Source: a virus. From it: a stretch of 33,999 bases of DNA. The notes under the pieces are model-generated. The model did no database searches. It was given only the letters and a program-made list of their open reading frames with translations, and was not told the origin of the DNA. The stretch is taken from the IMG/VR virus record IMGVR_UViG_3300034106_004891, positions 1 through 33,999 of that record. The stretch is one strand, 5' to 3'. Numbering within the stretch: position 1 is the first letter of the stretch; every line of letters begins with the position of its first letter. Below are positions 25,360 through 31,666 of the stretch, piece after piece. The position numbers and the translations under genes are program-made.

Positions 25360-26214
25360 ATGGATGTAAAAATGACCCCAACCGCTAATCCTTTACGGCA
25401 GTTTTTCCGCCAGCCAGCCATCTACCTGCGTTTACCTAGCCAAGGTAAATTCTGGCCGCCAGGCACCTTAACCATGACTGAAAACGGTGAGTTGCCAGTG
25501 TTGCCTATGACCGCGATTGATGAAATAACCTACCGCACACCTGATGCACTGTTTAACGGACAGGCAGTTGTGAGTGTGATTCAAAGCTGTGTGCCAAACA
25601 TACGAAATGCCTGGGGCACTCCGGCCGTAGATATAGATGCCATACTCACAGCTATACGCATTGCCAGCTACGGACATGAACTAGAAATAGAGAGCCGCTG
25701 TCCCAAGTGTGAAGAAAGCCATACGTATGCACTGGATCTACGCCAAGTGCTTGACGGTTTCAAAATGCCAGACTATGATAGTTGTATTTCCAATGGTGAT
25801 CTGGAAATACACTTTGTGCCTTTGAACTATCAGCAGATGCACGAAAACAATACCATGCAGTTTAATGACCAAAGACTGCTACAGATGTTGCCAAATGCAG
25901 AACTTCCAGAAGAAGAAAAAATCAAAATGTTAGCTGATGCTCTGCGCAAGGTCACTGAAATGACTGTGGCCACACTAACAGCAACTATCAGCTTGATTAA
26001 AACATCAAATGCCATGGTCACAGAGCACGAACACATTGCTGATTTTTTGAAAAACTGCGATCGTAAGTTGTTTAACCGCATTCGTGATCACGTGGTTACG
26101 CTGCGAATGGACAGCGAACTTAAACCACTACAGGTTAAATGCAACAATTGTGAAAATCAGTACACACAACCATTTACACTTGATCAAGCAAATTTTTTCG
26201 CGCCAGCCTCTTAA
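25360..26214 (+). CDS. 26: Baseplate hub protein gp26, 284 aa
   Basis: T4 gp26-type baseplate hub family. The N-terminal block IYLRLPSQGKFWPPGTL is characteristic, followed by VLPMTAIDEITYRTPDALFN and a conserved VVSVIQSCVPNI segment. Two CxxC pairs, Cys114/Cys117 (CPKC) and Cys261/Cys264 (CNNC), probably bind one zinc. It is longer than T4 gp26 (208 aa). Translation may begin at 25360 or at Met5 (25372); neither has a good ribosome binding site. The 3' end contains T TTT TTC in phase, and a -1 shift there joins it to gp51. It is first in a six-gene plus-strand operon under a TATAAGTA late-type promoter. Confidence 0.88.
   Translation: MDVKMTPTANPLRQFFRQPAIYLRLPSQGKFWPPGTLTMTENGELPVLPMTAIDEITYRTPDALFNGQAVVSVIQSCVPNIRNAWGTPAVDIDAILTAIRIASYGHELEIESRCPKCEESHTYALDLRQVLDGFKMPDYDSCISNGDLEIHFVPLNYQQMHENNTMQFNDQRLLQMLPNAELPEEEKIKMLADALRKVTEMTVATLTATISLIKTSNAMVTEHEHIADFLKNCDRKLFNRIRDHVVTLRMDSELKPLQVKCNNCENQYTQPFTLDQANFFAPAS
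26193..26199 (+). promoter_or_regulatory. Candidate -1 programmed frameshift site T TTT TTC
   Basis: In the gp26 frame the codons are AAT TTT TTC GCG, so the heptamer TTTTTTC is in the exact X XXY YYZ register. Zero frame ends 15 nt later (after residues APAS, TAA). The -1 frame is open from 26184 and reads CGC GCC AGC onward into gp51 with no stop to 26427. Predicted fusion: 280 residues of gp26 plus 76 residues. Confidence 0.6.
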
Positions 26215-26240
26215 CATCTAGCCCAGATGAAATTGAGGCA

Positions 26241-26429
26241 ATGGTCGCTACCATGGGCAAAGAAGCATCAGCTATCCGCCACGAAGCTCTCAAACTAAGT
26301 TGGTACATGCGTGGTGGTATCACTTACGAACAAGCACTGCAACTCAGCTACGAAGAACGCATGGCCATAAATGACATTGTCAAAGAAAATCTTGAAACAA
26401 CCAAAAAATCTGGATTACCTTTCTTCTAA
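26241..26429 (+). CDS. 51: Baseplate hub assembly protein gp51, 62 aa (or C-terminal part of a gp26-gp51 frameshift product)
   Basis: The pattern IRHEALKLSWYMRGGITYEQA, with an acidic helix LSYEERMAINDIVKENLETT and the end KKSGLPFF, is that of gp51-type hub assembly factors in aquatic T4-like phages. T4 gp51 is thought to act catalytically in hub assembly. The ATG at 26241 has GAGG only 2 nt upstream, a poor spacing. The frame is open for a further 57 nt upstream and encodes ASLLTSSPDEIEA, which looks coding but contains no start codon, so the longer protein would need a -1 frameshift out of gp26. The stop overlaps the next ATG (TAATG). Confidence 0.75.
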   Translation: MVATMGKEASAIRHEALKLSWYMRGGITYEQALQLSYEERMAINDIVKENLETTKKSGLPFF

Positions 26430-26926
26430 TGGATTTTAATCAAGCACAAATTGACATCTTGCTTTGGATCACGGGTTTCGTGGAAAAGTCTAATCCACAG
26501 CTCAATGGATGGCCTCCCTGCCCATACGCACGTAGAGCTCGACTCAACGGAGAATTTGAAATACGTAAAGGTAAGATAGATCCCTATGTTGACCTACAGG
26601 CCATTGACATGGAAGAAAAAACCGTGGTGGCCTATGTGTATGATCCGCGACACTTTGAACCAGCTGTGTTCAATAATCTTGTGGATCAAGTCAACACTGA
26701 CTTTTTAGTAGCCAGAGACCTATTGGCCTTGGCAGATCATCCTCTCAGTGAAGAAGTTGTTAATGGTGTAAAGTTTAATCAGGGTACCTGGGCTATTGTG
26801 TTTGTGCAGCCACTTGCCAAGCTCAATGAATTTGCAAAACTACTTGCTGGCCAAGGTTATTACAAGAACTGGCCTGAAGACTATCTACAAGGACTGTTTC
26901 AACATCGTGTTGATCCTCGCATATGA
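26429..26926 (+). CDS. Conserved phage protein of unknown function, 165 aa
   Basis: Visible features are an N-terminal helix (MDFNQAQIDILLWITGFVEK), then NGWPPCPYARRARLNGEFEI, a single CPYA cysteine motif resembling the start of DUF1415-like proteins, then alternating strands and helices with YVYDPRHFEP and a C-terminal LFQHRVDPRI. The mix of hydrophobic strands and the conserved-looking Trp-Pro-Pro-Cys motif suggest a small alpha/beta enzyme, but no catalytic triad can be assigned. It overlaps gp51 by TAATG and the next gene by ATGA, so it is co-translated with the hub genes; a tail function is not implied by sequence. Confidence 0.6.
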   Translation: MDFNQAQIDILLWITGFVEKSNPQLNGWPPCPYARRARLNGEFEIRKGKIDPYVDLQAIDMEEKTVVAYVYDPRHFEPAVFNNLVDQVNTDFLVARDLLALADHPLSEEVVNGVKFNQGTWAIVFVQPLAKLNEFAKLLAGQGYYKNWPEDYLQGLFQHRVDPRI

Positions 26927-27363
26927 ACTATCAATTTGCACGCATTAGGCTTGACGCCACAGACTACAAACCCACTGTGTTTTGGGCATACCTTGACAAA
27001 ACTGACTACAACATCGCAGCCTGTCAGGAAATCTACAAAAGCTACTGTAGATACAAAAAGTTTTCATCTGTGATGCCTATGTTTAACAGTAGATTTCAAG
27101 ATCCCATGGCCGACATCATAGGATACTGGGATCAAACTCATTTGGTGGCCTTTAGCCTCATACGCAGATTTGACGACAAAAATGCCTTGTGTGACCAGTT
27201 TGCTTGGACCTATCACGATCCAGAACTTCGCCTTGGCATAGAAACACTCAAGACCGAATGTGCTGTGTACAAACAACGTGGCTTTGATTATCTTTATCTT
27301 GAACAAGCACATCTTTATAAAAAACAGCTAGACGGATTTGAAATACTAGGACCAATTGAATGA
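26923..27363 (+). CDS. GNAT-like acyltransferase-fold protein (tentative), 146 aa
   Basis: Starts MNYQFARIRLDATDYKPTVF. Blocks with an acyltransferase-like look are the central DIIGYWDQTHLVAFSLIRRF (strand pair with a turn), the helix LGIETLKTECAVYKQRGF and the strand DYLYLEQAH, as in N-acetyltransferase or arginyltransferase-like folds. The classical Q/RxxGxG/A acetyl-CoA loop is not visible, so activity is uncertain. It is translationally coupled at both ends by ATGA. Related short proteins occur in other aquatic T4-like phages in my recollection, always unassigned. Confidence 0.5.
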   Translation: MNYQFARIRLDATDYKPTVFWAYLDKTDYNIAACQEIYKSYCRYKKFSSVMPMFNSRFQDPMADIIGYWDQTHLVAFSLIRRFDDKNALCDQFAWTYHDPELRLGIETLKTECAVYKQRGFDYLYLEQAHLYKKQLDGFEILGPIE

Positions 27364-27695
27364 GCGACTTATACACAATCTGGGCAGACAAACAAGGTGA
27401 CATTTCTGATCTTGAATGGGTCAACAACATGCGAGGCTTTTTTGATCATTTGGTCAGTGAAGGCAAAATGTTGACCTATCGTATCACACGCTGCAAGATG
27501 GGATTCCGCAGCATTGCAGACATGCCAGAATGGATGATAATCATGGAATTTCGTGACATGGCGCAGATGGACGAGGCTTTTCGTCGTGTGGCACCACTAC
27601 AGGGCGAACTAGAAGACAAACACCGTAGTTTCAATCAATTTGTAGCGGGCAACATACAACATGCGTTGTTTCGCGATTGGCCAGATCAACTATGA
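27360..27695 (+). CDS. DUF6614-like small protein, ferredoxin-like fold (tentative), 111 aa
   Basis: The sequence MSDLYTIWADKQGDISDLEW runs into a helix, a strand (MLTYRITRCKMGF), a second helix and a strand (EWMIIMEFRDMAQMDEAFR). This beta-alpha-beta-beta-alpha-beta order with an MxEFRDMAQMDEAF segment is the dimeric alpha-beta barrel pattern of small EthD/DUF6614-like proteins. No catalytic residue can be named. ATGA overlaps join it to both neighbours. Confidence 0.5.
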   Translation: MSDLYTIWADKQGDISDLEWVNNMRGFFDHLVSEGKMLTYRITRCKMGFRSIADMPEWMIIMEFRDMAQMDEAFRRVAPLQGELEDKHRSFNQFVAGNIQHALFRDWPDQL

Positions 27696-28717
27696 CACGC
27701 ATTGTTTGCCTCACTGGCACACACAACATTGGCATCAGTTTCATGGATTGGAGCATACACTGGCTAGCTGGCCATGATCAAGTGTATCATTGGCAACAGG
27801 GCTGGCAACCAATCACTGTAAATCCATTAACTAGACTAAATGCGCATGGACACACACGCAATCATGTGTCTGGCATACACAACACACGACATGTGTTGGA
27901 CAAACTAATCAATGTGCCCGCAGACTTTCATGTGATCTATCCTGTGGGACCTGCTGTGGACACCATGGCACAGGAACTTGGTCACACTAGTTCAGTATTG
28001 CATGACAATCAAGAATGGACTCGTCTGATTGATCTTTGCGACCAAGAATATGCTCAGGTCTGGCGCTGGTGTGATTACATGGGCTGTGACTGTGTGTTTG
28101 TGGCCACAGATCATCACAATCAAGTGTATCACGCTGGCACTCTAGATCGTGCGCAGCACGCAGTGATGTTTGAAGAAACACCAGTGGCCAATACCTTTTT
28201 ACACATGAATGAAGTGTTTTTCAACAGCACCTTGAGTTCGGCCACAACTGTTTGGGATCGTAGAGAACTACTGGCACTGAATCTACAGTGGACAGCATCA
28301 AGACTAGGACACGAACACCTGGACTTCACACTCCCACATCATTGGATCAACTGTCAGGAATTTTGGTATCACGGACAACAGGTGCTCTCACGTCTGTGCA
28401 AAGATCTTGATATCACAACAGATTCATCACGGTGGGAATCATGGCAGCAGGTGTATCAAAAATGGCAGCAGATCAACTACCAACTCTTGAAGTTTCAATA
28501 CGAACTTGATCACATTGTTGATGCTGTGGTCAATAACTGGTACTATCCACTGCGAGACCTTAGCTTTACTCAGGAAGTGATTATTCTACATCAATTGATG
28601 CACAAACATCAACTCAACGTCAAGAACTGGCAACTTGAACATTTTCCAGATAACACACAAAAACTACATCAGTTACTTGAGCCCAATCATCATGTACTTG
28701 GAAGATCTACTGCGTAG
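27692..28717 (+). CDS. P-loop/sulfotransferase-like phage protein (tentative), 341 aa
   Basis: I choose the ATG at 27692, which forms an ATGA overlap with the previous stop, over the TTG 15 nt upstream. The N-terminus MTRIVCLTGTHNIGISFMDW has a strand-loop-helix of P-loop/sulfotransferase type, but lacks the Gly-Lys-Ser/Thr of a true Walker A. His and Trp are unusually frequent (HWINCQEFWYHGQQV, WESWQQVYQKWQQ). The second half is helical. The product probably modifies a small molecule or glycan, if it is an enzyme at all. It ends in UAG, which sits inside the 3' arm of a perfect 8-bp hairpin (28703-28721). Confidence 0.5.
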   Translation: MTRIVCLTGTHNIGISFMDWSIHWLAGHDQVYHWQQGWQPITVNPLTRLNAHGHTRNHVSGIHNTRHVLDKLINVPADFHVIYPVGPAVDTMAQELGHTSSVLHDNQEWTRLIDLCDQEYAQVWRWCDYMGCDCVFVATDHHNQVYHAGTLDRAQHAVMFEETPVANTFLHMNEVFFNSTLSSATTVWDRRELLALNLQWTASRLGHEHLDFTLPHHWINCQEFWYHGQQVLSRLCKDLDITTDSSRWESWQQVYQKWQQINYQLLKFQYELDHIVDAVVNNWYYPLRDLSFTQEVIILHQLMHKHQLNVKNWQLEHFPDNTQKLHQLLEPNHHVLGRSTA

Positions 28718-28816
28718 ATCTATTGATTCGCTTGCGCTCATCAATGTGTTCGAGCAGAGCGAGAATCAAGTTATCATCTAGATTTTTTGGTCATACTTGC
28801 CCGTTTACCGGGCAAG
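28703..28816 (+). terminator. Hairpin series after the plus-strand operon, probable termination region
   Basis: Three stems follow one another: AGATCTAC/GTAGATCT with loop TGC (28703-28721, spanning the stop codon); an imperfect GATT-CGCT..GCTC/GAGC..AGCG..AATC hairpin (28725-28767) followed 16 nt later by a T6 run (28783-28788); and CTTGCCCG/CGGGCAAG with loop TTTAC (28796-28816). None has the ideal stem-then-U-tract layout, so the exact end is unclear. Confidence 0.5.
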
Positions 28817-29064
28817 TTGTCATCATCTGAGTTCGAACGATCACTTGTATAAAGAGATTGTGTTTCCACACGGAGGCGGTTGCGCTGTACCTCCTACTCT
28901 AGCCTTGACTCGCAACGGAACGCAGGCGACCCCATACAAGCAAAGTCCCTTGCGCCGCGGTTGTATCTTGTTCACATAGCCGCGATCATTTAGCCTAAGT
29001 TAGCCTATTCTTTGACACCCAAGATCTGCTGGCAACGAGCCTTACCTCGGCTAGCTCAATGGGG
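28817..29064. other. Structured intergenic region between convergent genes, no convincing ORF
   Basis: The region is visibly more GC-rich than the AT-rich gaps elsewhere. It contains CTTGTAT (28843-28849) complementary to ATACAAG (28934-28940), enclosing GGAGG/CCTCC and GTTGCG/CGCAAC pairings, and downstream CCGCGG-type pairings to about 28984, then a direct repeat TAGCCTA-agt-TAGCCTA (28991-29007). A 60-codon reading frame on the plus strand has no ribosome binding site or family resemblance. A structured RNA on either strand is possible; I could not draw a tRNA. Confidence 0.35.
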
Positions 29065-30099
29065 CTAAGTCACAACACTTAGCACAGAGTCTGTTTGTGG
29101 TTTTAAAATTGAGTAACAAAAATTTGCGAATGCTTGATGCTGTAGTGGGCCTGGATGCGAGTCGTCTGTGCCTAAATCAAGCCAGTGTTGACGTATTTGC
29201 CTGTCTTTGCCTATACGAATTGGATGTTGATAGTAGTAGAAATGTGGTATTTGCCTGAGTGTTGTTATATATGCGTCTGAGAAGTTTGCGTTGAAAATCA
29301 CTAATCTAGCACCAATTTTGTCACAAAAATTGGCTACTGCTTTCATACAGTGCATTGATGCGTACAGTGTGGTGTCGCTGGCCAAAGCACGCAGTGGCCA
29401 GTTGATTTCTAGATTGGGATCCTCAACATGACTATGCATGTTAAGGTGTCGCATCTCACCATTTTGGATTATCCATTGCCTATACAGGCCGGTAATACCC
29501 CAGACCACTGTGTCGCGCCAGCGTATGTCCGATCTAAGTATTTGATCAGCTTGCCATGTGTTGCTGGCGCCAAGTTCGGCCAGCGTTGAGCATGGTATGT
29601 TCAGCAGACTAGATAGATGATGACTCCAGGTTTGAGTAGAATCAACACCAATGCCAGCAGTGATGCTGCACCCTGCGGTCCACAGTTGAGGTCCAGAAGT
29701 CTTGCGAGTGTCAACCAAGGGCAACAGTTCTTGTGGTTGGTTGACACTTTCTAGGTTTCCAAGTTGTTTGCGATCAATGTGTCTCTGTACAAGATATTCA
29801 GTAAGCCCACGAATACTGTCAAAGGGATCTAGTTCATTGATAATTTTGCGATCGCTCCACTGATGATTTGGTGGCGGACAATATTCAATCACATCTGACA
29901 GATCCAACAGAGCACAAAAATTATCCACAGCTAGGTCTCCTAGCGATGTATAAACAGCAACATCATCATGGTCACTGTCTATAAACTGCTGCCAATTGGC
30001 ATTGCTGACCAAAAAAGCCAGAGGATGAGTTTGACGTGCTGCTGCTCTTAGATAAGCATTGACATCTCCTACATAAGTGGTTAAGCGTCCTTTGATCAT
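29065..30099 (-). CDS. SGNH/GDSL-hydrolase-like protein, 344 aa
   Basis: Residues 1-135 form a separate N-terminal region (MIKGRLTTYVGDVNAYLRAA onward) with Rossmann-like strands. From about residue 138 LWTAGCSITAGIGVDSTQTW matches block I of SGNH hydrolases with nucleophile Ser145; a LAELGASNTWQ segment fits the block with Gly, and near the C-terminus TDDSHPGPLQHQ supplies the Asp-x-x-His pair (Asp312, His315). Such enzymes deacylate esters or polysaccharides; virion or surface-glycan modification is a plausible but unproven role. The start overlaps the nuclease stop (ATGA). It ends in UAG followed two codons later by UGA. Confidence 0.65.
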   Translation of the reverse strand: MIKGRLTTYVGDVNAYLRAAARQTHPLAFLVSNANWQQFIDSDHDDVAVYTSLGDLAVDNFCALLDLSDVIEYCPPPNHQWSDRKIINELDPFDSIRGLTEYLVQRHIDRKQLGNLESVNQPQELLPLVDTRKTSGPQLWTAGCSITAGIGVDSTQTWSHHLSSLLNIPCSTLAELGASNTWQADQILRSDIRWRDTVVWGITGLYRQWIIQNGEMRHLNMHSHVEDPNLEINWPLRALASDTTLYASMHCMKAVANFCDKIGARLVIFNANFSDAYITTLRQIPHFYYYQHPIRIGKDRQIRQHWLDLGTDDSHPGPLQHQAFANFCYSILKPQTDSVLSVVT

Positions 30100-30611
30100 G
30101 CGCAGAGTTCTTTCACACTGTCTGCATTGATCTCCCAGAAGAGATCATAGTCCATGATCATCCAATGACCGTTTAATCCACTGGTGTAATTGAAATTTCT
30201 TGTGAATATCAGTTGTGAGGTATTGGGCTGTGCTTGTACTGCCACAAAAGTTCCTTTGCGATTGAACTTCATGCAAAGTATATTAAAGTCACCATCGTCG
30301 GCCACGTCCATGCACTGTTGTATCCAGGTGTCTAGAGTTTTGCAAGCGCCTTGAAACAACTGATGAAACGGAAAGTCTTTGTAGCTTTTGCATTCGCAGT
30401 TAAATCTAGGAAAACTTTCACCAGGTATGATGTCGCCTTTGAAGCTGCGTATCTGCCCTTCGTGTAACACCTGTTTGCGATGCTGATTAGCACCACCTAT
30501 GTAGGCACCAGAATGAGGCACACGTATAAAGGTTTCTCCATAGATCTGTGTAAGATGCTTTGCAACTGTGTTTTCCCAGGCGTTGCCCTTGACTTTTTGT
30601 GGACTGGTCAT
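30096..30611 (-). CDS. PD-(D/E)XK-type nuclease, Holliday-resolvase-like, 171 aa
   Basis: The motif order fits a restriction-endonuclease-like core: Glu13 in KGNAWENTVAKHL, Asp60 in FKGDIIPG, and Glu73-x-Lys75 in FNCECKSYKDF, followed by a FHQLFQGACKTLDTW helix. The N-terminal GNAxE helix is typical of phage Holliday-junction-resolvase-like and RecB-like nucleases. It lies in the same operon as gp46, which fits a recombination or DNA-processing role. ATGA overlaps link it to the SGNH-like gene; upstream, 17 nt separate it from the UAG of the radical SAM gene unless that UAG is read through. Confidence 0.72.
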   Translation of the reverse strand: MTSPQKVKGNAWENTVAKHLTQIYGETFIRVPHSGAYIGGANQHRKQVLHEGQIRSFKGDIIPGESFPRFNCECKSYKDFPFHQLFQGACKTLDTWIQQCMDVADDGDFNILCMKFNRKGTFVAVQAQPNTSQLIFTRNFNYTSGLNGHWMIMDYDLFWEINADSVKELCA

Positions 30612-30631
30612 GTGCGATAGTTATCAGGCTA
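30608..30631 (-). promoter_or_regulatory. UAG followed by in-frame extension ending in ATGA overlap
   Basis: After GAA TGG TAG the frame reads CCT GAT AAC TAT CGC ACA TGA. The TGA shares its bases with the ATG of the nuclease gene (ATGA), the junction type found at 33386-33389 and 30096-30099 in this cluster. Confidence 0.45.
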
Positions 30632-31666
30632 CCATTCAGTAGCGTATTCTTGTGTCACGCGGCCAGCAACACATTTGGTTTGACATTCGTTCCAACGATA
30701 GCTTTGGAACTCCGATTGCCAAAAAGCATCCTGTAGTACAGATTCAAGACTGCGTTGCTTGAGATCAAACTGTTTGCCTAGTTCCTGCCATTCTTGATTG
30801 TGTGCATAACGATTGGCCACCCAACAGCAAGGAAACAGTTGCCCCTGCGCACTAATGTATAGGCCTTTGTTGCCTATCGAGCACAAGGGTTTCACGCCAT
30901 TGATTTCTAGACTTTGTTGATATCTCTCTAGATTAATAGGCCATGATTGGGGTTTGCGATCAGTGAAGTCATAGACTTCACGTTCAAATCTGTGTGTTTG
31001 GCTTACAAGATCCGGTATGGGCTCTAGTATGTCTTTGTCGCCATAGTGAGGATACACACTGCCAAACTTGGTGCTCTTGGTAAGTTGAAATCTATCAAAG
31101 CCCAGATCAAATGCCTGAGCTTTCATGCGCTGTATATACTTTTGATTGAATTTAAACGCAATAGCAGCCCAGATTATTTGACAACGACTATGAGCACGCA
31201 GAGTCTTAACACCTTCAATGATACTGTTCCAGTCGCTGTTCACACGATATTGATTGTTGCTGGCGTTGTCCCAACCGTCTATACTAAAATGCACACTGTC
31301 GTTGGGACCAAGCTGTATGGCAAGACTTTGCCACCAAGACTCTGACTTATAGCTGCCGTTGGTCACAATCACTATCTCTATGTCAGACTTGATGCTTTTG
31401 AAATAGGCAATCACTGGAATAAGATCATGAGCATAGATTGGATCACCGTCGTCACCACAAAAAGTTATCTTGCGTACATGTTGTTTTATAAAGTCAGGTG
31501 GGAAATTGCGTTGAAAGAAATCAAAATCTAGTTCAGTGTTTACAAGTCCGTTAGGAACCTCCTGTCGTGCGCATCTTGGACAGCGCAGCGTACACTTGCT
31601 GGAAATTTCTATGTGCCAGTGCCACGTGGCTAGGCTATTAGTCAATGGCATAAGATGTGAATCCAT
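30629..31666 (-). CDS. Radical SAM protein with SPASM-like C-terminus, 345 aa
   Basis: Cys25-x3-Cys29-x2-Cys32 in ISSKCTLRCPRCARQ is the cluster motif of radical SAM enzymes. TFCGDDGDPIYAHDL provides the SAM-binding GGE-like region (here GDD), and the strand IVIVTNGS fits the TIM barrel. The C-terminus has a cysteine set (LCSIGNKGLYISAQGQLFPC, CW, then NECQTKC) typical of SPASM auxiliary clusters. Substrates of SPASM proteins are usually peptides. The start lies within gp46 (29-nt overlap; Met6 would give 14 nt). It ends at UAG, but six further in-frame codons (PDNYRT) reach a UGA overlapping the next ATG. Confidence 0.85.
   Translation of the reverse strand: MDSHLMPLTNSLATWHWHIEISSKCTLRCPRCARQEVPNGLVNTELDFDFFQRNFPPDFIKQHVRKITFCGDDGDPIYAHDLIPVIAYFKSIKSDIEIVIVTNGSYKSESWWQSLAIQLGPNDSVHFSIDGWDNASNNQYRVNSDWNSIIEGVKTLRAHSRCQIIWAAIAFKFNQKYIQRMKAQAFDLGFDRFQLTKSTKFGSVYPHYGDKDILEPIPDLVSQTHRFEREVYDFTDRKPQSWPINLERYQQSLEINGVKPLCSIGNKGLYISAQGQLFPCCWVANRYAHNQEWQELGKQFDLKQRSLESVLQDAFWQSEFQSYRWNECQTKCVAGRVTQEYATEW

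Noticed and set aside
28797-28979. 60-codon plus-strand frame between the convergent operons
   Set aside because: It starts at a TTG in a hairpin with no ribosome binding site, and the composition is Pro/Arg/Thr-rich with no known family; the DNA is better explained as structured non-coding sequence.
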